Shown here in pieces: positions 1 to 8,321 of a stretch of 64,000 bases of DNA. The position numbers and the translations under genes are program-made. Origin of the DNA: Mesorhizobium shangrilense (GTDB taxonomy: Bacteria > Pseudomonadota > Alphaproteobacteria > Rhizobiales > Rhizobiaceae); NCBI RefSeq assembly GCF_028826155.1, contig NZ_JAQGPN010000004.1, positions 1 through 64,000 on the forward strand, read 5' to 3'. The first letter of the stretch is position 1, and each line of letters begins with the position of its first letter. The notes below the pieces were generated by a model, which made no database searches, had not been told where the DNA came from, and worked only from the letters and a program-made list of their open reading frames with translations.

Positions 1-756
1 ATGATCGAGGTGAAGCAGGTCTCGAAGTCCTATGGCGACGCGCTGGTGGTCGACGGGGTGACGCTCAGCCTGCCCAAGGGCGGCGTCACCTCCATCATCG
101 GGCCGAACGGGGCCGGGAAATCGACGCTGCTGTCGATGATGAGCCGCCTGCTGCCGATGTCGGAGGGGGAAATTCTTGTCGACGGGCTGGATGTCAGCCG
201 CGAGAAAGGCGACGTGCTCGCGCGCCGGCTCTCCATCCTGCGCCAGGACAACCACCTGACGTCTCGCCTGACCGTGCGCGACATCGTCGCCTTCGGCCGC
301 TATCCCTATTCGAAGGACCGCCCCACGCCCGAAGACAGGGCGCATGTCGAGCGGGCGCTGGATTTTCTCGACCTCGCGCCGCTGGCGGATCGGTTCCTCG
401 ACGAACTGTCGGGCGGCCAGCGCCAGCGCGCCTTTGTGGCCATGGTGCTTTGCCAGGACACCGACTACGCGCTCTTCGACGAGCCTCTCAACAATCTGGA
501 CATGCGCCACGCGGCCACCATGATGCGCATTCTTCGACAGGCTGCGGACCATTTCGGCAAAACGATCGTGCTGGTGCTGCACGACATCAACTTCGCCTCC
601 TGCTACTCCGACCACATCATCGCGATGAAGGATGGGAAGGTCGCCTTCCAGGGCAAAGCCAACGAGGTTATGCGCGAGGACGTTCTCGGCAAGATCTTCG
701 GCACCGCGATCACCATCCACGAGATCTGCGGCCGTCGCATTGGCGTTTTCTATTAA
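1..756 (+). CDS. Iron-siderophore ABC transporter ATP-binding protein (FepC/FecE type)
   Basis: This 251-residue protein is the cytoplasmic ATPase of an iron-chelate importer and would power uptake through a FecCD-type permease. Walker A GPNGAGKST is at residues 34-42, the ABC signature LSGGQRQR near 136-143, Walker B ending in FDEP near 158-162, and the switch histidine in LVLHD near 194. The length is normal for the family. The window opens on its ATG, so its permease and binding-protein partners probably lie just outside; nothing here shows its regulation. Assignment to the iron-chelate subfamily rests on overall similarity (for example the RQDNHLTSRLTVRDIVAFGRYP stretch around residues 81-102), so the metal specificity is inferred. 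Confidence 0.88.
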   Translation: MIEVKQVSKSYGDALVVDGVTLSLPKGGVTSIIGPNGAGKSTLLSMMSRLLPMSEGEILVDGLDVSREKGDVLARRLSILRQDNHLTSRLTVRDIVAFGRYPYSKDRPTPEDRAHVERALDFLDLAPLADRFLDELSGGQRQRAFVAMVLCQDTDYALFDEPLNNLDMRHAATMMRILRQAADHFGKTIVLVLHDINFASCYSDHIIAMKDGKVAFQGKANEVMREDVLGKIFGTAITIHEICGRRIGVFY

Positions 757-800
757 GTGACGGTCGCCGTGACTGCGTGAACATTGGAAAGGACCATTCG

Positions 801-1097
801 ATGATCGAAACTAAGGCGAATGTCGCGACAGCCAGCGGCGTGAAGTACGTCCAGCAGCTCTGCAAGCATTTTGGCCACAAGATCCCCACGACCTTCGCCG
901 ACGGCCACGGCGAGTGCCAGTTCGACGTCGGCAGGGCCGTCATGGACGCCGACGACAAGGGCATGACCATCAGGGTGAGCGCGGCCGATGCTCCCGGCAA
1001 CCAGAGGCTTCAGCACGTGATCGAGAGCCATCTGGAGCGGTTCGCATTCAGGGAGAACCTGTTGCCTCTGATCTGGACCCCGCTCGACAACTCTTGA
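801..1097 (+). CDS. DUF2218 family protein
   Basis: A 98-residue protein that matches the DUF2218 family, small proteins often placed next to siderophore uptake or reductase genes and of unknown biochemical role. The conserved pattern HFGHK near residue 20, followed by a GxxxF strand and a C-terminal HLERFAFRE-like helix, is visible. It starts 44 bases after the ABC ATPase with a GGAAAGGA ribosome site, so the two are probably one transcript. No signal peptide or membrane segment is seen. The family call comes from pattern memory and the function is unknown. Confidence 0.75.
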   Translation: MIETKANVATASGVKYVQQLCKHFGHKIPTTFADGHGECQFDVGRAVMDADDKGMTIRVSAADAPGNQRLQHVIESHLERFAFRENLLPLIWTPLDNS

Positions 1098-1224
1098 GGC
1101 CCTATGGCGGAGCCACGGCAGGGCGACGGACGACAACTTACATGACACGTCGCCTTCTGCTGCGTCAGCAGTCAGAACTCGTTGCGGTTGAAGGGATCTA
1201 TGCCCCCGTTCGGCAGTCGGAAGA

Positions 1225-1400
1225 CGCTGACCTTCGCGCCGCCCTGCGTTGCCATCCCATGGTCTCGCCCTGGATCATCGATGCGCCGATGAACAGGGCG
1301 GGTTTCGAAACCTATGTCGAAACCCATCTGGCGCCGGAACTGCGGCCCGGCGATGTCGTCCTCCGCGGCAACGTCGCCGTCCACAAAGCCGGCGGGCCGC
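1225..1400 (+). mobile_element. IS630-family transposase remnant
   Basis: The reading frame through this stretch gives ALRCHPMVSPWIIDAPMN followed by FETYVETHLAPELRPGDVV, which matches the central catalytic part of IS630-type DDE transposases (usual form: LR.DRI.APWVIDGPIN...YVE..LVPTLRPGDVVVMDNL.SHK). The Asp-Asn of the second catalytic position has become Gly-Asn, and no N- or C-terminal half remains. It ends about 50 bases beyond the 3' end of repC. It is a dead fragment; no terminal inverted repeats could be assigned. Confidence 0.6.
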
Positions 1401-1448
1401 TGCACTTTGCCCGGGAGATCACGGTGTTCGCGCAAGCCTGCCCCCGGC

Positions 1449-2678
1449 TCACCCGGTTCTCGGCAGGGCTTTGTCCCTGGCGCGCAGCAACGCCATGAGG
1501 ACGGGCCCGATGGAAAACTGCCCTGCCCTCGCCTTGTGGGTCAGGCTGCGCAGATAGCCGCCGGCGCTGGAGATGGCGTCGGCCCGCTGCAGAATGGCGG
1601 CGACGACGATGGCGGCGTCGGCCGGCCCGATGACCTCGCAGGCCTGGCGCCACGCATCGGGACTGATGCCGAGCGCGGCGCGGGCAAGATCCGCGGTTGC
1701 CACCAGCCCCGCCCAGTCCGAAATGCCGTTTCGGGCGTAGTCGACGATGTCCGGGCAGGCGCGCAGCACAAGGCTTAGCGGGTAGGCTGACGTTTGGCGG
1801 TCCTGCGGCTGTTGCGGCAAGCGCTCCGCCTGTTCGGTTGGCGGCGTGGCTGCCCCCTGCTCCTTTCCGGAGCGAGGTTCAGATTCAAGATTAAGGTCTG
1901 GGTTTGAATTCTGTTTGTGGCGCTCAGTCTGAGACTCATTGGCGCTCGTATTCTTGGAATTAACGTGTCTTTCCAGAATGTTGCGGATTTCATCGGCGAG
2001 CTGGGCAAAGGCCTCCGCGAGCGGCTCGAGCTGGGCCGCCGTGGCCGTCCGCGGAATCCGGGCAGCGAGAATGCGGTAACGCTCGCGATAGGCCTGCCAG
2101 TCGCCGCGCATGCCTTCGTCCTGGCCGAGCTCGATCATCTTGCAGATGTCGCGGCGGCAGATGGTGAGCCGTTCGCGCAGCAGATGGAGGGCGCGCCGCT
2201 CGGCCCGCACGGCGTCGGCCAGCCGCTCGAATTCGGCCGCTCGGGCGACGAGCGGGGTCAGGTCGAAGCCGAACGCCTGCTCGATCGCACCGCCCTGCCC
2301 CTTGCGGGCGAAGCGCTTGCCGTTTGGACTGTCGCGCCGCACGATCAGGCCACACTCCACGAGCACGGCGAGATGGCGTCTGAGGGTCGCCGGGGCCATG
2401 CCGTGGGCGCGCAGCGACAGCTGGGCGTTGGACGGGAACACCAGGGCCCCCTCCCCCGAGAGTTCGGTGTCGGGATGGAAGGAGATCAGCGCCGACAGCA
2501 CCGCTAGGGCGCGTTCGGTGGCGCCGAGCATGCTCCTGGCCTCGCAGACGGCGCGAAACACGCGCCATTTGTCGACCACGGCGTCTGGCGGACAGGCTTT
2601 TGCGGTGCGCTGGCCGTTCACGGCGGCAAGCGACAGCGGCCTCGGCCCGAAGGGCGAAGCTGGGGTATGCGTTTGCAT
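1449..2678 (-). CDS. repC: Plasmid replication initiator RepC
   Basis: A 409-residue initiator of repABC replicons. The N-terminal half (about residues 35-160) is a winged-helix DNA-binding region. A low-complexity Ser/Asn/Gln/Glu linker around residues 240-300 is followed by a conserved C-terminal domain containing CPDIVDYARNGISDW. RepC starts replication from an AT-rich origin usually lying inside its own gene. It is the third gene of the operon, 156 bases after repB; translation starts at the ATG ending at 2678 behind AAGGTG. An antisense RNA in the repB-repC spacer is expected to repress it. The length is normal and no damage is seen. Confidence 0.96.
   Translation of the reverse strand: MQTHTPASPFGPRPLSLAAVNGQRTAKACPPDAVVDKWRVFRAVCEARSMLGATERALAVLSALISFHPDTELSGEGALVFPSNAQLSLRAHGMAPATLRRHLAVLVECGLIVRRDSPNGKRFARKGQGGAIEQAFGFDLTPLVARAAEFERLADAVRAERRALHLLRERLTICRRDICKMIELGQDEGMRGDWQAYRERYRILAARIPRTATAAQLEPLAEAFAQLADEIRNILERHVNSKNTSANESQTERHKQNSNPDLNLESEPRSGKEQGAATPPTEQAERLPQQPQDRQTSAYPLSLVLRACPDIVDYARNGISDWAGLVATADLARAALGISPDAWRQACEVIGPADAAIVVAAILQRADAISSAGGYLRSLTHKARAGQFSIGPVLMALLRARDKALPRTG
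1880..1980. other. AT-rich segment inside repC, candidate oriV
   Basis: This stretch is visibly richer in A and T than the surrounding GC-rich repC and encodes the Asn/Ser/Gln-rich linker. In characterised repABC replicons the origin maps to an AT-rich block in the middle of repC, so this is the likely origin. The position is inferred from composition only; no iterons were found. Confidence 0.5.
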
Positions 2679-2736
2679 GGTCTTTCACCTTGTCTAAGGC
2701 AAAAGAAACCTGCCCGTCAAAACGACGTCCAACTGC

Positions 2737-2765
2737 TTGACAGTGATTCGTGGAAATGCGATTCT
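2737..2765 (+). promoter_or_regulatory. Promoter of the antisense ctRNA
   Basis: A -35 box TTGACA at 2737-2742 is followed after 17 bases by GATTCT at 2760-2765 as the -10 box. It points against repC and lies in the repB-repC spacer, exactly where the countertranscribed RNA promoter of repABC plasmids sits. It would start transcription near 2772. Confidence 0.7.
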
Positions 2766-2771
2766 CTTAGT

Positions 2772-2827
2772 TGCTAAGCTTCGAGAAGGGCTTCCGTGAC
2801 GGCGACGTTTTCGGGGGCCTTTTTCTT
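2772..2827 (+). ncRNA. Antisense ctRNA (incA/RepE-type) controlling repC
   Basis: A short RNA of about 55 bases is predicted between the promoter at 2737-2765 and an intrinsic terminator. It is transcribed opposite to the repABC operon, entirely within the repB-repC spacer. In this plasmid class such an RNA binds the repC leader and blocks RepC synthesis, setting copy number and incompatibility. Both ends are inferred from promoter and terminator positions; expression has not been shown. Confidence 0.7.
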
Positions 2828-2830
2828 TTG
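2789..2830 (+). terminator. Intrinsic terminator of the ctRNA
   Basis: GGCTTCCG (2789-2796) pairs with CGGGGGCC (2812-2819), eight pairs including two G-U, and is followed directly by a T-rich run (TTTTTCTTTT). A short inner ACG/CGT pairing can extend the stem. It ends a few bases before the repB stop codon on the other strand. Confidence 0.75.
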
Positions 2831-2834
2831 CTGG

Positions 2835-3860
2835 TCAGTCTCCTGTTGCGGCGTTCGGATCGGACGATCTGAAATCGCGATAAAGACGATCGAGATTGTC
2901 CGAAATCCATGTTCCGAATGGCGCGGCTGCAGCGTCGCTGAGAGCCAGCACATAGTCGTTTCCGCGACGATTGGCGGTGACGCGAACGCTGTTGTCCTTG
3001 GCGACCCATGGCCGCGGCGCAATGCTATCGTGCTGTGCGTGGGCGGACCCAATGCTGTCGCGTGGTGCGAGCGCCGCAAACAGCCGGTTGAAGCGCGCGT
3101 CCGACTCCGCCTGCTCAAAGCGTGGCAAAGTGGTGAGTTCGCTAGTCAGCCGGAGCGCGTCCGGTTCCTTGATCCTCTCGGCGAATTCGGTCCAGCGGCC
3201 ACGGCCGATGCCCGGCGCGCGGCCGATCTGAAGGAGCAGGTCACGCGGAATGGCCGCAGCGATCTTGATCATTTCGGAAACGTGCGATTTGCTCGTCGAC
3301 AGCGCCGAACAGATGGTGGCTCTCTTGTGGCCGGCCTGCTCGAGCGCCAGCGCAAAGGCACATTTTTCGATGAAGGAGAGGTCTTCGCGGTTGGCGTTTT
3401 CCTCGCCCTGGAAGATGACCGCCTCTTCCTCGGTGAGCTCGCGAACCACCGCCTTGAACTTGATGCCGAGCTTTTGGGCCGCGGCGAGCCGGCGGCGGCC
3501 GAACACGATCTGAAAACGACCGTCCTGTCCGGGTATCGGGCGGACAAGACCGGCGGAAATTTGGCCACGCTCCCGGATGGAGTCGACGATCTCGGCGACT
3601 GCCTGATCGTTATAGGCTCCATCCAACCGGTCGGCGATGGAGGAAGGCACGATGGCGGTTGGGTCGAGTTCGACGATCTGCTCGCCGTCGCGCAGCAGGC
3701 GATCGACCAACTGGCTGCGCTCGTTGAGCTCCCGCACGCCGGCCGCAACCTTGAGCAAGTGCGGCGACGCTGAACGCTCTCTGAGTGGGACTGGGGATGT
3801 CTCAGTCCCAAGCTCGCCGAGAACGGCGGTGAACATGTTTCTGGAGTCTTTTCGGCTCAT
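2835..3860 (-). CDS. repB: Plasmid partitioning protein RepB (ParB family)
   Basis: A 341-residue centromere-binding protein that loads on parS and works with RepA in segregation. The ParB core is visible: the GRRRLAAAQKLG box near residues 121-132, GEENANREDLS near 152-162, and a helix-turn-helix (TICSALSTSKSHVSEMIKIA) near 181-201. I chose the ATG ending at 3860 (MSRKDSRN) because it overlaps the repA stop as ATGA and has GGGGAGG upstream; a longer start at 3875 is possible. It is translationally coupled to repA. The length is typical. Confidence 0.95.
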   Translation of the reverse strand: MSRKDSRNMFTAVLGELGTETSPVPLRERSASPHLLKVAAGVRELNERSQLVDRLLRDGEQIVELDPTAIVPSSIADRLDGAYNDQAVAEIVDSIRERGQISAGLVRPIPGQDGRFQIVFGRRRLAAAQKLGIKFKAVVRELTEEEAVIFQGEENANREDLSFIEKCAFALALEQAGHKRATICSALSTSKSHVSEMIKIAAAIPRDLLLQIGRAPGIGRGRWTEFAERIKEPDALRLTSELTTLPRFEQAESDARFNRLFAALAPRDSIGSAHAQHDSIAPRPWVAKDNSVRVTANRRGNDYVLALSDAAAAPFGTWISDNLDRLYRDFRSSDPNAATGD

Positions 3861-5038
3861 TTCTGCCTCCCCCACGCGGACCAGAGAAGGGCTTCGATTT
3901 CTGCGTTGGCGGCGTTGATGGATTCCATCGCCCGGTCGTAGGTCTTCGGCGCCGAGAAACGCGAGCGCTGCACCTCATAGAGGCTTTGCTTCCAGGTAAG
4001 CGCATCGGCCACGGCAGTGGACTTGATCACCGGATTGAGCAGAAGGTCCTCGCCGAAAACGTGGCGCATCAGCGCCTGCATGTTGGCCTGCGGATGGTCG
4101 TTAGGTTCGAACTTCGTGATCAGGAACTTGGCGAAATCCCATTTGGTTGATGCGCCTGCCTCGTCAAGCACCTGCATATACGAGGCGGCGAGTTCCAGGA
4201 ACTTGCCGGTTGAGTCGACGTCGAGCATATGCGCGGGGACGGGGATGAGCACGCCGGTGGCGGCCGTGAGTGAGGAGAGAGTGAGGAAGTTCAGCGACGG
4301 GGCGCAGTCGAGCAGCACAACGTCGTAGTTGCCGACGATCTGGTCGAGCGCCTGTGCGACACGTAGCAGGAAGCCGGTTCCGCCGGAGCTGCGCATCTGC
4401 AGGGCGACGGCGGTTTCAAATTCGGTGAGGTCGAGGCCCGCGCAGATGATATCGAAGCCGGGGACATGGGTCGATCGCACGACACTGTCGGCCGGAACGG
4501 GATCTTCGAAACGGATCGCCGAGTAAAGTGTCTCGCCGTCGCGATAATCGAAACCCGGCAACGTGCCTTGCAGGCTGGTCAGCGATGCCTGCGGGTCGAG
4601 GTCAACAGCAAGCACGCGATAGCCCTTGAGCGCGAGATAGTGCCCCAGATGGATCGTGGTCGACGTCTTGCTGGATCCGCCCTTGAAGTTGCTGATGGCA
4701 ATGACCTGGCAGTCTTCGCCATTCTGGCGACGGGGGTTCATCCACTTCTTGCGGCCGTTTTCGGCAAGCCGCAGTCGCAGGTCATGGACCTGGTCGAGAC
4801 TGTAGAGCCGGCGGCCATTGGACGTGATTTCGGGATCAGGCCCCTGCCCTTTCAGGGCGACCTGGCGGATATAGGCTTCCGAGACATCGAGAAGCTCGCC
4901 GACTTCGGGCGATGCAAACTTGCGCATTGTCCGACCGCCCTCCGGCGGGAACTGCTTCATGCTGAGATTGTCGAGTGCGGTTTCGAGCTTCGTTGCAAAG
5001 GACTGCATGAAGTCGAGACTGCTGAGATGGCTGTTCAT
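3857..5038 (-). CDS. repA: Plasmid partitioning ATPase RepA (ParA family)
   Basis: A 393-residue ParA-type ATPase that drives plasmid segregation and represses its own operon together with RepB. An N-terminal helix-turn-helix region (about 43-83, SPEVGELLDVSEAYIRQV) precedes the deviant Walker A KGGSSKTS near 119-126 and the DLDPQAS switch. It is the first gene of repABC. The ATG ending at 5038 gives the usual RepA N-terminus; a TTG at 5092 would add 18 residues. Two parS palindromes lie 170-320 bases upstream. It looks intact. Confidence 0.95.
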   Translation of the reverse strand: MNSHLSSLDFMQSFATKLETALDNLSMKQFPPEGGRTMRKFASPEVGELLDVSEAYIRQVALKGQGPDPEITSNGRRLYSLDQVHDLRLRLAENGRKKWMNPRRQNGEDCQVIAISNFKGGSSKTSTTIHLGHYLALKGYRVLAVDLDPQASLTSLQGTLPGFDYRDGETLYSAIRFEDPVPADSVVRSTHVPGFDIICAGLDLTEFETAVALQMRSSGGTGFLLRVAQALDQIVGNYDVVLLDCAPSLNFLTLSSLTAATGVLIPVPAHMLDVDSTGKFLELAASYMQVLDEAGASTKWDFAKFLITKFEPNDHPQANMQALMRHVFGEDLLLNPVIKSTAVADALTWKQSLYEVQRSRFSAPKTYDRAMESINAANAEIEALLWSAWGRQK

Positions 5039-5204
5039 GCGACTCGTTTCGCGTTGCGGATCAGCGAACAGTGCGGAGCGAATGGTTAACAAGTTCCTAA
5101 GCGGGCACTAACTACGCATGGCCCGCGAGTTTGCGGAAAATGGCGTAGGTAGAAACTGTCCGATTCGGAGCCGTATGGCAATTTTGCTGGGGCATGGTGA
5201 GCGT

Positions 5205-5228
5205 GAAAGTTCCCAGCTGGGAACTTTC
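5205..5228. promoter_or_regulatory. parS centromere site 1
   Basis: A perfect palindrome with core GTTCCCAGCTGGGAAC at 5209-5224, extended four more bases on each side. It fits the repABC parS pattern GTTNNCNGCNGNNAAC bound by RepB. It lies between the repA start and the recombinase remnant, a usual place for partition sites in this class. Confidence 0.88.
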
Positions 5229-5340
5229 GACGTCAGTGTAGCTGCAACGAGGCGTCGCCCAGGACGACGCAGGTTCGCGTGCGCAGACTATCGGCGATGC
5301 AGGATGGCTTCGAAGGCCGGTACGATCGGCGGCGCGTTGA

Positions 5341-5356
5341 GTTCCCAGCTGGGAAC
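5341..5356. promoter_or_regulatory. parS centromere site 2
   Basis: A second exact copy of GTTCCCAGCTGGGAAC, 132 bases from the first core. Here the palindrome stops at 16 bases because the flanks do not pair. Both sites are upstream of repA; no third copy was found in the window. Confidence 0.88.
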
Positions 5357-5516
5357 CTGAAGCACCAGCTTCGAGCAGAGGAGCCACGGTTAATTCAACC
5401 CCTACCCCTTCAGCTCGCGCTCGCGCCGCCGCCGGAGCGCACAAAAGCGCCGCGCAGGCGGCCCAGTTGTTAGTTTCGGTTATGCAGTTGAAGGCAGATC
5501 CCGCCTTAGCCGTGGC

Positions 5517-6260
5517 CTAGATGTTAAACTGGACGTTGCGCCCGGTCCCGCGCCGGCGCAGTGCCGGGCGCGGGACCACGGCCTTGTCGGACTTGGTACT
5601 CGCTTCGCGGCTGCGGAAGTTAGCGCTTTCAGCGACGATGCGGACCTCTTGGGGCACCGGCGCCGCGTGATCCCGCGCTTGCCTGGACTTGAAGGCGTGG
5701 GCGCGCCACCGGGTCTTTCCCTCGAGCTCGAGCAAAATACCCTTGTCGAGGGTCACGATCCAGTCCGGCCGTCCTCGGTCTGATCCGCGCGGCAGTCGAG
5801 CGCGACCATCTCCGCACGGCGCAAGCCGCCAGCCGAGGAGCAGCATGGCACGATCGTGCAGGCCGTCCAGCGACCCGCGGTCAAGCGTTCGAGCAGGGGT
5901 TGGCCGGCTCACAGCCCCCTTCTGCTCCGGCAGCCGCGCGTGGGTGTTGCGGATGCCGACCATCACGGTGGCGATGTGGCGGTCCTTGCGGATCGAGCGG
6001 CGTGCCGCGTGGGGTAGTTCCATTGAGCGCCGGGAGGCGGCGCTCAATGGTCGCGACGCTGCTTTTCTTGCCGGCCGTGCCGGAGGCGAGCGCGGGGATG
6101 TAGAGACCGACGGCCTGCGGATCGGCCGTCAGCGCGTCAATGCCCTGGCGGCGGCATCAGGCTGACAATTTGCGCCAATCGGCAGCGTAGCCGCGGCGGT
6201 TGCTGGCCGCACTTACCTCTTCAACGTGGTCGCGGGCGCGATCGGCGGGGCGTCCACGAT
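5517..6260 (-). pseudogene. Decayed tyrosine recombinase
   Basis: Read on the minus strand in successive frames, this region gives pieces of a site-specific tyrosine recombinase. They are an N-terminal core-binding part (EEVSAASNRRGYAADWRKLSA, then DALTADPQAVGLYIPALASG and KKSSVATIERRL), then GIRNTHARLPEQKGAVSRP, then DRGSLDGLHDRAMLLLGWRL, and a fragment around LDKGILLELEGKTRWR. The frame breaks several times and no catalytic His-x-x-Arg or Tyr segment remains, so it is not functional. It sits between parS and a toxin-antitoxin pair, which suggests an old insertion near the replication locus. Confidence 0.7.
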
Positions 6261-6840
6261 GCGGGAAGGGAGGGGACCGCATCGACGCAGTCGACGACCT
6301 CGGGCAGTTCGTCCGATGTCGTGTCGCGCGCCACAACGACTGCCGTAGGCGAAGCCGTCTGGCGCTGCGGATCGTCGATCATAGGTCGGCTTTTCTGATT
6401 TGGGCGGCGAGGGCGAGAACGACGACGGTTGACGGCCGCTACCTTGCGTTCATTTTCGTCCCGCGTGATTTTTGAGACCTTGGACGAGGTGATCCTTTGG
6501 GTGTGAGCATGGCGATGCGTTGCGCCTGGGGACGACGTGCCGTTTGAGGACGATTCGGGAATGCCAGTATCGGAAGGAGCTTTAGCTTGAGACGCTGATC
6601 TTTCCCGCGGCCCGGCATTTCCGGTGTTACGGTGGCCCTCGAAATACCGGCGCTGGGGTGCACGGCGGGTAGCCTCGGTATATTCGTTCCCGTCGTCGAG
6701 CGCGCTGCGCGTTTTGTCCGTGGGAATGCCTTGCTGGCCAGATAGCCGGTAGCTAGCAGATACCTGGGAACTGCTCGATAGACAGGGGGTGGGTGGCTGG
6801 CAGGCATCAGGCCATTTGTACGCCTTGAAACCACACGCAT

Positions 6841-6870
6841 TTGACGGACGGGACGCAACTGAGCTATACT
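6841..6870 (+). promoter_or_regulatory. Promoter of the toxin-antitoxin operon
   Basis: TTGACG at 6841-6846 and TATACT at 6865-6870 with an 18-base spacer form a strong sigma-70-type promoter. Transcription would begin near 6877, just before the AAGGAG ribosome site at 6882-6887 of the antitoxin. Antitoxins of this class usually repress their own promoter. Confidence 0.65.
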
Positions 6871-6893
6871 GGAAGGAACTGAAGGAGATTTTC

Positions 6894-7172
6894 ATGCCCC
6901 GTGTGGCGGTCGAAGCGAACGAACGGATGCATCTGCGCGTCCCTGCGCCGGACAAGGCGAAGCTGCTGCGGGCGGCAGCGCTGATGCATGCGGATCTGAC
7001 TGATTTTGTGACGCGGGCGGCGCTGCGCGAAGCGGACGCCGTCATCAAGCAAGCCGAGACCATTCAGGTCTCGGAGCGCGATTTCACACGGATCATGGAA
7101 TTGCTCGACAATCCACCGCCGCCAAACGAGAAGCTGCGGGCGGCGATCGCAGCGTTGCCGCGTGATCGATGA
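6894..7172 (+). CDS. DUF1778 family antitoxin (TacA-like)
   Basis: A 92-residue ribbon-helix-helix antitoxin that binds operator DNA with its N-terminal part and neutralises the acetyltransferase toxin with its C-terminal tail. The family pattern is visible: RMHLRVPAPDKAKLLRAAALMHADLTDFV (about residues 11-39), then VSERDFTRIMELLDNPPPPNEKL. The ATG at 6894 is chosen because AAGGAG lies seven bases upstream. It overlaps the toxin gene by ATGA, giving translational coupling. It appears intact. Confidence 0.9.
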   Translation: MPRVAVEANERMHLRVPAPDKAKLLRAAALMHADLTDFVTRAALREADAVIKQAETIQVSERDFTRIMELLDNPPPPNEKLRAAIAALPRDR

Positions 7173-7696
7173 GTCTGCCTGCATGGCATGAAGAGGCGAT
7201 CGCGAAGGCACACGATCGCAGCGGCTTCGATTGCGGCGACGCTGACATGAACGAATTTCTGGTGCGTTTCGCGCGCCAAAGTCATGAGCAGAACGCCACT
7301 AAGACCTACTGCGCGATCGAAACCGCCAATCCGGGCCGGATCCTCGGTTTCTATTCGATCACGCCTTCGGCGGTCGAGTATGCAGTCGTTCCGGCGCAGA
7401 TGACAAAGGGACTGGCCCGCCATGACGTGTCCGGTTTTCTGCTGGCGCGGATCGCCACCGACATCCGCGTTGCGGGGCAGGGACTTGGCGGACAGCTACT
7501 GGTGGCCGCAGCCCGGCGCTGTTTGCGGCTGGTGGCCGAAGGCGGCGGTGTCTTGCTCATCATCGACGCCAAGAGCGCGCGGGCGGCCGACTGGTACGCG
7601 TCTTATGGGGCGGAGCCATTGCAGGGGCAGCCGTTGAGATTGGTGATTCATCTGAAGACGTTCGCAGCTGATTTGAGGGCCACCGGGCATCTTTGA
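7169..7696 (+). CDS. GNAT acetyltransferase toxin (TacT-like)
   Basis: A 175-residue GNAT-fold toxin. Toxins of this type (TacT, AtaT, KacT) acetylate the amino group of charged tRNAs and stop translation. The acetyl-CoA binding motif appears as QGLGGQLL near residues 109-116, preceded by the strand LLARIATDIRVAGQ, and the C-terminal DAKSARAADWYASYGAEPL stretch carries the conserved tyrosine. It follows the DUF1778 antitoxin with a four-base overlap. This pair probably helps stabilise the plasmid. The start is fixed by the overlap. Confidence 0.9.
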   Translation: MSLPAWHEEAIAKAHDRSGFDCGDADMNEFLVRFARQSHEQNATKTYCAIETANPGRILGFYSITPSAVEYAVVPAQMTKGLARHDVSGFLLARIATDIRVAGQGLGGQLLVAAARRCLRLVAEGGGVLLIIDAKSARAADWYASYGAEPLQGQPLRLVIHLKTFAADLRATGHL

Positions 7697-8321
7697 ATAC
7701 CCCACTAGAAACGACCGATAAGCCGGCATTATCAAACATTATTGTCATGCGACGGGTGCGGCGGTATTCGAGCGGCAGAATTGCCAAAAGCGCCGCCGTC
7801 GGTCATCCTGCGGGACGAGTCTGGGTCCCCTTTACGCGCCAGCTTGCCGGCTCGACCACGGCTATCACATTGGTCGCGGTGCCGAGCCGGTTGCAACGTT
7901 CTCGACATTCAAACCTGTACTGCGCAAGGTATTGAAGACGTTGCAATCACAGCCGGCGCCGTCATCGGCCTGCTCAATACAGCGATACGCCGGCGGGAGC
8001 GATGGCCGAGCCGGTTCTGAAGGATCTCGGACGCCCTCGCGACGTGGATGCGGTCCGCGAACTCGAGGAATTTCAACCTTGCCGTGCCAACGCCAGGACG
8101 GTCGGAGTGCTGACCGGCGTGTTGAACGCAGTCGAGTGCCAGGGCGTTGGGGAGTCCTCGGATACTGGTTCGCAGAGGCTCTGCCGCTGGCCGCGCGATA
8201 TGGATACCGGGCGCCGAAGTGGCCTTGCGTCTAAGTTCCGATCGTTCACGCCGATCGGCAACTGGCCCTGCGGCTGTGGGCTTTGAATCGGACCCTGGCC
8301 CGGCTAAACATTGCTTCCCGT
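7697..8321. other. Spacer without a recognised gene
   Basis: No reading frame here resembles a known family and none has a convincing ribosome site. The composition is mixed and the stretch separates the toxin gene from the 3' end of a thiolase read toward it. Degenerate mobile DNA is possible but not shown. Confidence 0.4.

Noticed and set aside
6221..7063. Open frame of 280 codons on the minus strand
   Set aside because: It overlaps the antitoxin gene and the recombinase remnant, has Arg/Ser/Pro-rich composition and no known domain.
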